Shown here: positions 52,135 through 60,696 of the stretch, one piece after another
Layout of the letters: each line of letters starts with the position of its first letter
Numbering within the stretch: position 1 is the first letter of the stretch
Origin: Petrocella sp024636985
GTDB taxonomy: Bacteria > Bacillota > Clostridia > Lachnospirales > Vallitaleaceae
Assembly: GCA_024636985.1 (NCBI GenBank)
Contig: JAGXFY010000092.1
Coordinates: forward strand, 1-64,000
Direction of reading: 5' to 3'
Length of the DNA stretch: 64,000 nucleotides
The notes under the pieces: generated by a model
Seen by the model: the letters and a program-made list of their open reading frames with translations, nothing else
What the model was told of the DNA's origin: nothing
Database searches by the model: none
Made by a program: the position numbers and the translations under genes

Positions 52135-53178
52135 TTAATTTAAAAATTCTAAAATTAGAGAAAAGACAATAAAAATGGCAATGGTAATGAGCAGTGGCGG
52201 CGTGAAGATGGATTGTTTTTCCTCTAGAATCAAAGACGTTACGGTTTCGGGTTGTTCTAGTGCTTCTTTAATATTGTCTTGAAAATCATGATCTGCAGAA
52301 GATGTGCGATTGAGCCCCATAAAAACTTCTGTTGGAAGTTTGAAGCTACCTTTAAATACTTTACTATTTCTTTTGAGTAGTGAACGCATAAGTAGGAAAG
52401 CAATTGGTATGAAGAATAATGCATATATGAGAAGACCAATTAGCATTATGGCTAATTGAGCATTTGTAGGATCTGTGTTGGCCGCAATCTCACCCATCAA
52501 GAGCTCATTGTCAGAAAAAGCCTTTATAACCAAATTAGAAACGTATAGCATGGTTGTGCTTGTAGCATTGATCGTAAAGTGGATGATCATAGCACTGTAG
52601 ATGGACTCAGTAATTAAAACAACGTAGCACATAAGAGCGCCCATTACAAAAGCATATAGAAATTGATTAATATTAAGGTGGATAAACCCAAAAAACAAAC
52701 CACTGATTATACAAGTCACAAGAACGGTTTCTTTTCTATAATTACTAATGATCAGTGAGCGCGTTAAGAGTTCCTCGAAAATGGCCGGAAAAACAGACGT
52801 CAAAAGGATAACAAATAGATATGGATAATCCAAAACAGCAAGTAAGGCATCTTGAATCTGGTTGCGAACAAAAAATTGTGAAAGAACATTAATAACACTG
52901 AGAGAAGGCATGATGCTCCAAGCTATACCAATACAAATCAAGGCATCGAGTGGTCGGATTTTATGTAAGTGCAAGGTGGGTTTTATAGGGGATTTTGTGA
53001 CAATCATGTAGGTGACCACAGATAAAGCTACAAAACCAAGCTGAGAAATCAAAATACTAGAGATAAAATTAACTTCCAACTGAAGTACACTCATCATTGT
53101 CCCTAGAGTAAGGTTGCCTAATATAAAATACGTAATGGTAATCATTTGGAACAAGTTGCCACGTTTAACGGAAAACAT
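52135..53178 (-). CDS. CPBP-family intramembrane metalloprotease
   Basis: A 347-residue membrane protein with about eight helices. The CAAX/CPBP motifs lie in FPAIFEELLTRSLII (EExxxR), SGLFFGFIHLNINQF (FxxxH) and a later ESIYSAMIIHFTINA (HxxxN). In other bacteria such proteins process or protect against peptides; the substrate here is unknown. The last helix (LLITIAIFIVFSLILEF) follows a cytosolic stretch of about 70 residues. The start follows GGAGGTAACTT. It is divergent from the SLH protein. Confidence 0.9.
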   Translation of the reverse strand: MFSVKRGNLFQMITITYFILGNLTLGTMMSVLQLEVNFISSILISQLGFVALSVVTYMIVTKSPIKPTLHLHKIRPLDALICIGIAWSIMPSLSVINVLSQFFVRNQIQDALLAVLDYPYLFVILLTSVFPAIFEELLTRSLIISNYRKETVLVTCIISGLFFGFIHLNINQFLYAFVMGALMCYVVLITESIYSAMIIHFTINATSTTMLYVSNLVIKAFSDNELLMGEIAANTDPTNAQLAIMLIGLLIYALFFIPIAFLLMRSLLKRNSKVFKGSFKLPTEVFMGLNRTSSADHDFQDNIKEALEQPETVTSLILEEKQSIFTPPLLITIAIFIVFSLILEFLN

Positions 53179-53282
53179 AAGTTACCTCCGGATGTCTTAT
53201 AGATTATGCATCTATCATAACATAACTCTAAATCAGATGGTATAAAAAAGATATACCAATGACTCTAGTTGTGAAACCAAAC

Positions 53283-53311
53283 TTTACATAAGATAGATAG
53301 TGAATTATAAT
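53283..53311 (+). promoter_or_regulatory. Promoter of the SLH-transglutaminase gene
   Basis: TTTACA, 17-bp spacer, TATAAT, 38 bp upstream of the start codon. Confidence 0.75.
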
Positions 53312-53348
53312 AGAGTCATTATGATGCGCCATTTGGAGGGTATAGATT

Positions 53349-54935
53349 ATGAAAAGACTAATAGGTTTAATAGCTGTTCTTGCACTATGCCTTAATGTGT
53401 CTGCCAATTCTGCTTTCGGGGGAGAAGTCTTGAGCCCTCAAGCAGAGTACCTAAGTGCAATAGGTCTGCTTAAGGGAACCGGACAAGACTATGGTCTGAA
53501 TCAATCATTGACCCGTCAGGAAGCAGCGGTCATGATCGTCAGGCTAAAAGGTGACGAAGAATTGGTCATGTCGACAGATTTTAAGCACCCTTTTGAAGAT
53601 GTATCACCATGGGCAACCTCTTATGTGGGTTATTTATACAATCATGGATTGACCTTGGGTATATCATCTACAGAATTTGGTGCTCTGGAAGAAGTAACGC
53701 GGGAGCAATATGTGACACTTTTATTAAGAGCATTGGCTTACGATGATTCTGCAGGTGATTTCACATGGTCAAGCAGCCTGAACAAAGCAAAAGAAATCGG
53801 AATCCTTTCGTCATCAGTGCCGAGGACGACTTTCACAAGGCGTGAGATGGTCAGTCTAACTTACAACGCTCTATTATGTAAAGTCAAAGCACAAAACACA
53901 ACATTACTGAATCAACTTCAAATCAAAAAAGTGGTTCCAAATACTATCGATAAAGCCGATGAAATTATGAGACTTGAGTTTTTCAATATTCAGAACATGC
54001 CTGTATCTTATAGGGCTTTGGTGCAGAATGTTGAGAAAATGATTTATGATATGGAAGAAACCCGAACCTTTGATATGGCATTAATAAGTCATGTAGATGT
54101 GAGTGAACTTATAGAAGATGCAAAGGTCACTATGAACCAAGTTCCCATGTATTCGTCTGTAATCAACAGTTATAAGATTACACGAAGAAGCAATACTTTG
54201 GTAATATCATTTGATTATACAATTACAAAATCAGAACTTGAAATGGCAAAACTGAAAGCCAAAGAAGTGGTGGGGCAGATGATTACATCTGATATGGGGG
54301 AGTTTGAAAAAGAGTTGGTTATACATGATTACATCGTTCATCATGTGGCTTATGATCAATCCAAAGTACTAGATGACGCCGTGTTCACCATATATGGTGC
54401 CCTCATTGATGGTAAAGCGGTTTGCCATGGTTATGCAGAAGCCTTTCAATACATGGCTTATTTAGCAGGGCTTAATTCTAAGATTGTGTTTGGTACAGCA
54501 GAAGCAGATGGTGTGCGTATCGGCCATGCATGGAACATGATTGAACTTGATGGTAATTATTATCACGTAGATACGACTTGGAATGACCCGGTATCATCAG
54601 AAGGCATACAAAGTATAAGCTATGATTATTTTAATGTGACGGACCAAGATTTGATGGCAACCCATACTTGGAATATGTCTGAATATGAAAGAGGTACGGG
54701 TACACTTTACAACTACTATACATACCATAACCTTGAAGTCATAGGTACAGAGGGCTTAAGATCCTATCTTCAAAAAGAGTTCAATAAAGGCAGCAAAGAA
54801 ATAACCATAAAAGTTAAGGGTGTTCAGATGACAATGGATATGCTTAAAAAGGTTCTAGCAAGATGCTATGGATATGGTAGCGTAAGCTATAATGTTAATA
54901 CATCGACCAACGTGGTTCATATTACAGTCCACTAG
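53349..54935 (+). CDS. Secreted SLH-domain transglutaminase-like protein
   Basis: A 528-residue surface protein. The signal peptide runs through LIGLIAVLALCLNVSANSAFG. Three SLH-like repeats follow (about residues 30-185): SAIGLLKGTGQDYGLNQSL then TRQEAAVMIVRLKG, HPFEDVSPWATSYVGYLYNHG, and LNKAKEIGILSSSVPRTTFTRREMV. They should bind secondary cell-wall polymer. The transglutaminase-like core (about 300-410) shows AVCHGYAEAFQYMA with Cys, RIGHAWNMIELDG with His, and HVDTTWNDP with Asp, so the triad is intact. It is likely a peptidase or crosslinker acting in the wall. Confidence 0.92.
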   Translation: MKRLIGLIAVLALCLNVSANSAFGGEVLSPQAEYLSAIGLLKGTGQDYGLNQSLTRQEAAVMIVRLKGDEELVMSTDFKHPFEDVSPWATSYVGYLYNHGLTLGISSTEFGALEEVTREQYVTLLLRALAYDDSAGDFTWSSSLNKAKEIGILSSSVPRTTFTRREMVSLTYNALLCKVKAQNTTLLNQLQIKKVVPNTIDKADEIMRLEFFNIQNMPVSYRALVQNVEKMIYDMEETRTFDMALISHVDVSELIEDAKVTMNQVPMYSSVINSYKITRRSNTLVISFDYTITKSELEMAKLKAKEVVGQMITSDMGEFEKELVIHDYIVHHVAYDQSKVLDDAVFTIYGALIDGKAVCHGYAEAFQYMAYLAGLNSKIVFGTAEADGVRIGHAWNMIELDGNYYHVDTTWNDPVSSEGIQSISYDYFNVTDQDLMATHTWNMSEYERGTGTLYNYYTYHNLEVIGTEGLRSYLQKEFNKGSKEITIKVKGVQMTMDMLKKVLARCYGYGSVSYNVNTSTNVVHITVH

Positions 54936-55022
54936 AAAAATGATAATTATTGGACATTTCAAGCAAACTAAGGTAAAGTAATAAGTAAGAGATGTACAAT
55001 ATGACAAAATATATCTTAACCA

Positions 55023-55051
55023 TTGACTATATTTGGAAAACATAATATAAT
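55023..55051 (+). promoter_or_regulatory. Promoter of trxA
   Basis: TTGACT, 17-bp spacer, TATAAT, 50 bp upstream of the start codon. Confidence 0.75.
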
Positions 55052-55101
55052 GATATTCAATAACTTAAGTGGTTAACAAGAAAAGAAATGGAGGCATTAT
55101 T

Positions 55102-55419
55102 ATGGCAATGACATTTACAGATTCAAATTTTGAAGCAGAAGTTCTTAAATCAGAGGTGCCAGTATTGGTAGATTTTTATGCAGATTGGTGTGGACCATGT
55201 AAGATGATGGCACCATCTATAGAGCAGCTTGCAACTGAATATGAAGGCAAGGTAAAAATTGGAAAACTTGATGTGGATACTAACGGTGTGACAGCACAGC
55301 ACTATAGAGTCATGAGTATACCAACACTATTGATTTTCAAAGGTGGAGAAGTTGTAGACACCATTGTTGGTGCAGTACCTAAGAATCAAGTGGAAGCAAA
55401 AATTAACGCAGCAATGTAA
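55102..55419 (+). CDS. trxA: Thioredoxin
   Basis: A 105-residue dithiol-disulfide oxidoreductase. The active site WCGPCKMMAP lies at about residues 31-40, the cis-proline segment is MSIPTLLIFKGG, and VDFYAD precedes the active site. The start at 55102 follows GGAGG; a frame from 55069 lacks a site. It is monocistronic with its own terminator; trxB is not nearby. Confidence 0.96.
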   Translation: MAMTFTDSNFEAEVLKSEVPVLVDFYADWCGPCKMMAPSIEQLATEYEGKVKIGKLDVDTNGVTAQHYRVMSIPTLLIFKGGEVVDTIVGAVPKNQVEAKINAAM

Positions 55420-55427
55420 AACCATCG

Positions 55428-55459
55428 AAGACGATCTTAATAGGGGTCGTCTTTTTTTG
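55428..55459 (+). terminator. Terminator of trxA
   Basis: AAGACGA and TCGTCTT around TCTTAATAGGGG, then seven T. TTCTCTAGGAAAG, the family B leading edge, starts at 55460 and folds with ACTTCCT just after it. Confidence 0.88.
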
Positions 55460-55483
55460 TTCTCTAGGAAAGACTTCCTTGAT

Positions 55484-55511
55484 TGACCTTTGTCTATACA
55501 GGTGTTATAAT
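55484..55511 (+). promoter_or_regulatory. Promoter of the glycosyltransferase-like gene
   Basis: TTGACC, 16-bp spacer, TATAAT. Confidence 0.7.
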
Positions 55512-55576
55512 CCCATGTAGAGTGGTGTATTATAAGAATACGCAGAAACATAGAAAGTAGATTTCGGAGGTAAATA

Positions 55577-56632
55577 ATGAAAACGATTGCATATTATGTA
55601 ACAGATAGTGGGTTTGGTCATATAACCAGATCAGCGGCTATAATTTCACATATAATTGAAAACAGTGATTACAATATCATATTGGCTTCAAACAAGATAC
55701 AAAACGATCATGCAAAAATTGAGCTTAGAAAATATGAAAAACGGGTTTCTTTTATAAATGTTGAGACAGATGCTAATTCCAAATTCATTGAAAATTCTCA
55801 TCAGGTTGATTTAGAAGGCACTACAGAAAACATTCGTACGTATACGAATAAATTCGAAGACCTAATTGAATACCAATATAATCTGTTAAAAGGTATGGAG
55901 ATTGCCATGGTAATAACAGATATTAGTATATTAGGCATTATGGTGGCTAAGAAACTAAGAGTTAAAGTGGTAGGGATTTCAAATTATACATGGTACAATC
56001 GGTTTAAAAACTTTGGGATTGAAGAGGACTTAATTGAGATTTACCGCAAATGGTATAATCAATTGGATATGCTATACAGGTTCGAATTCTCGGATGATAT
56101 GAGTGGAATTGATTGCCCAAAAGAAGATGTGGGTCTCGTTTGTAGAGAAGTAAGTCAAATGAGCAGTGGCGATTTTAAAAAGCGTTATTGGCCTGCAGTA
56201 TACCTTTCAGTTGGTCAAGTTGAGAAGAAAAAGGAAAAGTTTGAGATTAATTTTCCATCAGGTACCATTTTTGCAACAGGTACCATAGAAGTTGAGGGTA
56301 ATGTCCATGTGGTAAAATTACCAGCTAGATTGTCCCATACTCAAGATTACATAGCTGCGAGCTCATTTGCATTAATTAAAGGTGGATGGTCTTCTGTTGC
56401 AGAATGTCTTATATTGAATGTACCATTTGGCATACTCGATGAAGACGATACAGAGGACCGAGAACTTGTAGAGAAACTTTTCTCAAATAACTATGCTTTT
56501 AGAACTACGGAAGAAGAATTACGTAAATTTCATATCAAAGATATGAACATTAAAGCTGTTTCTGTCGATCGACCGCATTATACTAACGATGCAGCTAATA
56601 TTGCAAAAAAAATGCTTAGTTTTTTAGATTAA
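55577..56632 (+). CDS. GT-B-like putative glycosyltransferase
   Basis: A 351-residue cytosolic protein. The N-terminal AYYVTDSGFGHITRSAAI is the GFGHxxR loop of MurG-like and related UDP-sugar transferases, and FALIKGGWSSVAECLILNVP near the C-terminus is the donor-binding GGxxSxxE segment. ARLSHTQDYIAAS just before it fits the usual GT-B order. The acceptor is unknown; it could act on nucleotide sugars or glycolipids. The ribosome site is CGGAGG, and it is a single-gene unit. Confidence 0.8.
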   Translation: MKTIAYYVTDSGFGHITRSAAIISHIIENSDYNIILASNKIQNDHAKIELRKYEKRVSFINVETDANSKFIENSHQVDLEGTTENIRTYTNKFEDLIEYQYNLLKGMEIAMVITDISILGIMVAKKLRVKVVGISNYTWYNRFKNFGIEEDLIEIYRKWYNQLDMLYRFEFSDDMSGIDCPKEDVGLVCREVSQMSSGDFKKRYWPAVYLSVGQVEKKKEKFEINFPSGTIFATGTIEVEGNVHVVKLPARLSHTQDYIAASSFALIKGGWSSVAECLILNVPFGILDEDDTEDRELVEKLFSNNYAFRTTEEELRKFHIKDMNIKAVSVDRPHYTNDAANIAKKMLSFLD

Positions 56633-56647
56633 ATGGCACATATATAA

Positions 56648-56690
56648 ACAACCCTCTTATATCTTGATGATATAAAGAGGGTTGTTTTTT
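56648..56690. terminator. Bidirectional terminator
   Basis: AACAACCCTCTTATATC and GATATAAAGAGGGTTGTT with flanking T-tract. It separates convergent genes. Confidence 0.92.
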
Positions 56691-56709
56691 GAATACATAC
56701 TAAGTGATT

Positions 56710-57924
56710 TTATAGTTTATAAGGATTGACATCAGCATCATTTAAGGATTCAATGAGAGCAATTTTTTTATTGTAGTTCCTATCAATAACATGATCGATA
56801 ATATTTTTGAAAACGGCAAAAACGGGAACACCGACAAACATACCTACAAAACCAAACATGCCCCCAAAAAGAATGATGGCAAAAATTACCCAAAAAGGTT
56901 CAAGACCTGTTGAGTCGCCTAGAATCTTTGGACCTAGTATATTACCGTCAAATTGTTGTAAGGCTAATATGATAATGGTAAACAAAATCACTTTTTCAGG
57001 AGAACCGATGAGGAGAAATAAGATACCGACGAAACCACCGATGAATGGACCGAAGTAGGGAATCATATTGGTTATACCGACAATAACACTGATTAATATA
57101 GGGTATGGAATTTTTGCAATTAGAAGTATAAAAAAACATAAAAGACCGATAATCAAGCTATCTAGTAATTTGCCAATAAAAAAACTTGAAAAGATACGAT
57201 GGCTTTCTTTGAATGTCTTAAACGCTGCTTCATTGGCATTAGGCGGTATAATTGCTGTTATAAACCGTCCGGCACTCTTAAGATAGGCTTCCTTGTTATA
57301 GATTAAGTAAACAGCGATGATAAACCCAAAGAAAAGATTCATAACGACAGATGCAATATTCTTTGTAAAATTCAAAATCTCGGGCATGAATTGATTGAAA
57401 ATATCGGTAATTTGCTCCAGTGTTTGAGGGATGTTTTCCGAAACGAAGGCACTTAAGATCTTGAAGTCAATGGAATAGTTTTCTGTTCCAAAGGAGAAGG
57501 ATGCCGTTTTTGACCACTCAATGACAGAATCAATGTAACCAGGTAATTTGTCAGAGATATCTGCAAAACTTCTAAGAACTTGAGGCATTACAATGGCAAA
57601 TAAAAACGTAATACTACCAATAACGATAAAATAGGAAAGTATAATGGACAGGACACGCTTGATTTTTAAAGATTTAATCATATGCCCTTTTAGCTTTATT
57701 CGATTTATCAATTGACTTTCTAAGAAATTAACCATCGGACTTATAAAAAAAGCAATCAGAAGAGCAAAAATGAAAGGGGACATTAGGCCAAGGATACTGC
57801 TAATAAAATCCATAGAGTCGTCCCATGAAAATACAATTTTATATACAAGAATGCAAGCGAAAAAAACGAAGACGGTATAGATGGCAATTGTAGTATATTT
57901 GAGGTTATGATTAATCTTCAACAA
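56710..57924 (-). CDS. AI-2E family transporter
   Basis: A 404-residue polytopic membrane protein with about eight helices. PFIFALLIAFFISPMVNFLE, FGFIIAVYLIYNKEAYL, GLLCFFILLIAKIPYPILIS, ITNMIPYFGPFIGG, LQQFDGNILGPKILGDSTGL and GMFVGVPVFAVFKNI are typical of the family, whose members export small molecules or move sodium and protons. Autoinducer-2 export is only the family name and is not shown. The start is preceded by GGAGGCTCCTTGTTG on the minus strand, giving an adequate site. Confidence 0.92.
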   Translation of the reverse strand: MLKINHNLKYTTIAIYTVFVFFACILVYKIVFSWDDSMDFISSILGLMSPFIFALLIAFFISPMVNFLESQLINRIKLKGHMIKSLKIKRVLSIILSYFIVIGSITFLFAIVMPQVLRSFADISDKLPGYIDSVIEWSKTASFSFGTENYSIDFKILSAFVSENIPQTLEQITDIFNQFMPEILNFTKNIASVVMNLFFGFIIAVYLIYNKEAYLKSAGRFITAIIPPNANEAAFKTFKESHRIFSSFFIGKLLDSLIIGLLCFFILLIAKIPYPILISVIVGITNMIPYFGPFIGGFVGILFLLIGSPEKVILFTIIILALQQFDGNILGPKILGDSTGLEPFWVIFAIILFGGMFGFVGMFVGVPVFAVFKNIIDHVIDRNYNKKIALIESLNDADVNPYKL

Positions 57925-58025
57925 GGAGCCTCCTTAAAAAGTGTTCTATATATATGATAACAAAAATTTATAGTTATGAATATAGGGTTTTACAATTTAA
58001 TAGAAAAGTAATATACATAATAGGG

Positions 58026-58059
58026 ATTCAACTGTATTGTATATACAATACAGTTGAAT
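58026..58059. promoter_or_regulatory. Perfect 34-bp palindrome
   Basis: ATTCAACTGTATTGTAT is followed immediately by its exact reverse complement ATACAATACAGTTGAAT. No T-tract follows. It lies midway between the divergent AI-2E-type gene and the small hypothetical gene, where a shared operator would be expected. Confidence 0.75.
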
Positions 58060-58144
58060 ATAATAAATATATAACTAAATTTAGTAATAAATATCCATTG
58101 TGTCAGAGAAAAAAACATTATACAATAAAGTTGAGGTGATGGTC

Positions 58145-58465
58145 GTGAATAACAGCTTCAACATAATTGGTGGTATCATATATGTAGACAAATGGATTTA
58201 TCGTGAAGCACAAGAACATGATAATAACATCAGTAAGCTTCTGGGTAGCCAAAATCTAAACATGTTCAAGCCAAGACCGACAATAACAACAGGTATCCAT
58301 AGCGTAACCATAGATTATCGTAGTATTGACAGTATATCCGTTCCAAAAGATCCCAAGCTTTTTGTAGAGGAATTGAGAACCACATATAACACGAAGGTAC
58401 GCGGACATATTCTTATAAAAAAGCATAATCAGGATTTGGAGGATATTATCATTAACAAATTTTAA
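58145..58465 (+). CDS. Hypothetical protein, 106 residues
   Basis: I do not recognise it. The likely start is GTG at 58145, 6 bp after GAGGTG; the ATG at 58139 is too close to that site and a GTG at 58100 has none. The protein is soluble with mixed alpha/beta character: FNIIGGIIYVDKWIYREA, then a central FKPRPTITTGIHSVTIDYRS, ending in HILIKKHNQDLEDIIINKF. There are no cysteines. A perfect palindrome lies 86 bp upstream and a hairpin follows. Confidence 0.6.
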   Translation: MNNSFNIIGGIIYVDKWIYREAQEHDNNISKLLGSQNLNMFKPRPTITTGIHSVTIDYRSIDSISVPKDPKLFVEELRTTYNTKVRGHILIKKHNQDLEDIIINKF

Positions 58466-58472
58466 TAGGACC

Positions 58473-58519
58473 AGTAAAAGCTATTCAACCAAGTAGTCTA
58501 TGGTGGAATAGCTTTTACT
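58473..58519 (+). terminator. Hairpin after the hypothetical gene
   Basis: AGTAAAAGCTATTC and GAATAGCTTTTACT, a perfect 14-bp stem without a long T-tract. Confidence 0.65.
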
Positions 58520-58678
58520 ATGCACAAGCTGCCCGAATCATAGAATTGGGTATAACTTGTGTATAAGTTATAATTAATTAAAACTACAGAACGTATGTTC
58601 CACAAGGTTTAAGAGGATTATTAAGAACTCTGCCTTCTAAAAAATCGAAAGTTATCCACATGGGATAGTGTGAATAAT

Positions 58679-59740
58679 CTAAAGGCGTATCTGAATCATT
58701 GCATCGTCAATTTTTTCTTTTAGAAGACTGGTGGTGTCATTGCCCATATCTTTATCAAGCAACATTCTATAGATATCAAATTCCGTCAAATGCAACAATA
58801 ATTTACCATTATCATAAAAGGCCCCTTGACTTTTAAAATCAGGATAGTTCTCATCATCACTTTTAGTAACAATAAGGCCAATAGCTCTTAGTGCCTGTCC
58901 TAGAACATTCACATCATCGGATGATACATTTTTATAACCAAAAACTTCTTTGTAGTCTTTACATTCGAAAAAAATGTACCTTGTATTAAAATCCAGGGCC
59001 AACTGATTCCAAAAATCATGTTTTGAATTGATGCGACATACCATTTCGAATCGGTTGTGGCTTGAATCCATTTTTAAGTTTTTGTACCAACCACTTAAAT
59101 CTTTACCGAATAAATGTTTCATGATATCAAAGACATTATTCTCGAATTTGGTCCAACTATTAGAACGGTTATTTTTTTTGACTAAGTTTAAGTAGAGATC
59201 ATGACCGATAAAGGCTTTGTGACAAAAGGGTTTAACGGTGGTCTCGGTAAAGGTATGTATAGAGGCCAAACGCTTATAAGGATTAGGAACTGTAATTTTT
59301 TTTGTTTCGATAGGTGGGTTGATACGTTCAAAGAAATCAATAAACTCTGAAGCCAAAGGGTGTAAATCTTTAGACATATGAATAAGATCATTTTGATCCC
59401 ATAAGGTGATACCAAATCTACTTTTCACTAACTGTACCCAGTCATCAGGTACAAAAGTGGAAACGATCAAGATCAAATGACTGCCATGAATAGCATCATT
59501 GACCCTGTTAAGATGGAAAACAGCCTGTTCGATGGTGTCAAGGGCAACTTTTTTTGACCGATAAAGCTTAATTTCTACGACAGCACAATGTTCGGCATCA
59601 CACTGAATAAGCATATCGATGCCATGCTCTGATTTTGTTTGCATGTCAATGTCCATACCAGTCTCTATGAAAAAGTTGTGACATAGATTTTTGAATTCTT
59701 CTTTTAAGTCGCTGGTTGCAAGTGCTTTATAAAGTTCCAT
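58679..59740 (-). CDS. Tandem PD-(D/E)XK nuclease-like protein
   Basis: A 353-residue protein that appears to contain two restriction-endonuclease folds. The first (residues 10-120) has D42 in HGIDMLIQ, then VVEIKLY with E56 and K58, and Q72 in EQAVFHL: the Mrr-type D-ExK-Q pattern. The second (about 195-335) has E200 in FENNVFDIM, RFEMVCRI, then FFECKDYKE with E259 and K261. The Walker and helicase motifs of typical restriction systems are absent, and no methyltransferase is next to it. The ATG has a poor ribosome site. It may be an orphan nuclease used in repair or defence; both ideas are inference. Confidence 0.7.
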   Translation of the reverse strand: MELYKALATSDLKEEFKNLCHNFFIETGMDIDMQTKSEHGIDMLIQCDAEHCAVVEIKLYRSKKVALDTIEQAVFHLNRVNDAIHGSHLILIVSTFVPDDWVQLVKSRFGITLWDQNDLIHMSKDLHPLASEFIDFFERINPPIETKKITVPNPYKRLASIHTFTETTVKPFCHKAFIGHDLYLNLVKKNNRSNSWTKFENNVFDIMKHLFGKDLSGWYKNLKMDSSHNRFEMVCRINSKHDFWNQLALDFNTRYIFFECKDYKEVFGYKNVSSDDVNVLGQALRAIGLIVTKSDDENYPDFKSQGAFYDNGKLLLHLTEFDIYRMLLDKDMGNDTTSLLKEKIDDAMIQIRL

Positions 59741-59959
59741 GTGGCAAATTCACGTCCCCATATCTGTATTTTGGTGAAATAATTATCATACTCTCCACTT
59801 CAGAGTATATCATAAGCCTGAAGGTTTCACTACAAAAAATATGAGAAAATATCTATCATTTAGGACGGTTGAAAGGTTGTTTGACGTGAAAGCCATATTC
59901 GAGTAAACTATATTGGAGCAAACATCAATAAAATACAAAAAACAGGCATAAAGCACTAG

Positions 59960-60003
59960 TTACCCACAGATAATAACAGTTATCAACAGAATTGTGTGGA
60001 TAG
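59960..60003. promoter_or_regulatory. Cluster of DnaA-box-like sequences upstream of tdk
   Basis: TTACCCACA (59960), TTATCAACA (59980) and, inverted, CTATCCACA (59995-60003): each has one mismatch to TTATCCACA, within 44 bp. An exact TTATCCACA is at 58652-58660. The rest of 59741-60089 is AT-rich with no gene. Confidence 0.5.
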
Positions 60004-60089
60004 TTCACACATTATTAATGAAAAATCATAATAAAAGCACATTAAGATATTAATTTTATGAATTTTGAGAATGAAAGAGAGAGAGCAAA

Positions 60090-60686
60090 ATGGCAAAATT
60101 ATTCTTCAAGTATGGAACCGTTTTTTCTGCAAAATCGTTAAACCTGATAGCAACGGCGCACAACTATGAAACACAAGGAAAAAAAGTACTGCTAATGATA
60201 CCGTTCATGGATACAAGGTCTAATGGTAACATATCAACGAGAGCCGGCTTTGAATTGAAAGCAGAGATGATTGATACAGATACCAATGTTGTTGATGTAT
60301 TTATTGAGCATTTAAACAAAAAAGAAAAAATAGACTGTGTACTGGTGGATGAGGCACAGATGTTGTCATCCAAGCATATTGATCAATTGCGAGATATTGT
60401 TGTACGATTCAATACCCCTGTTATATGTTATGGACTTAGGGTAAGCTATACCTTGGAGCTTTTTGAGGCATCCAAAAGGTTATTTGAGCTCTCGGATAAA
60501 CTAGAGGAAATCAAGACGATATGTTGGTATTGCGCCAGCAAAGCAACACATAACCTTAAGTTGGTTGAAGGCAAGCCAGAGTATAAGGGTAACCCTATAG
60601 ACATAGGTGGTTTAGAAAAATATTTACCGGTTTGCTACAACTGTTATGTAAACCCACCAATTGAAAAAGAGTTGAAAGGTGTATGA
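60090..60686 (+). CDS. tdk: Thymidine kinase
   Basis: Phosphorylates thymidine and deoxyuridine with ATP in the salvage pathway. It has 198 residues of the type II TdK family. The P-loop reads YGTVFSAKSLNL, altered from the usual GPMFSGKSxE by Gly to Ala before the Lys. CVLVDEAQML is the Walker B region, YGLRVSYTLELFE is conserved, and a zinc site is formed by CWYC and CYNC. Together with tmk it supplies dTTP precursors. The ribosome site is weak (GAGAGAGAGC). A family A element follows the stop by 10 bp. Confidence 0.92.
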   Translation: MAKLFFKYGTVFSAKSLNLIATAHNYETQGKKVLLMIPFMDTRSNGNISTRAGFELKAEMIDTDTNVVDVFIEHLNKKEKIDCVLVDEAQMLSSKHIDQLRDIVVRFNTPVICYGLRVSYTLELFEASKRLFELSDKLEEIKTICWYCASKATHNLKLVEGKPEYKGNPIDIGGLEKYLPVCYNCYVNPPIEKELKGV

Positions 60687-60696
60687 TTTTACAATT

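Noticed and set aside
59960..60003. Replication origin
   Set aside because: DnaA-like boxes are present but dnaA, dnaN, an AT-rich unwinding region with DnaA-trio and other origin genes are absent. Kept only as a box cluster.
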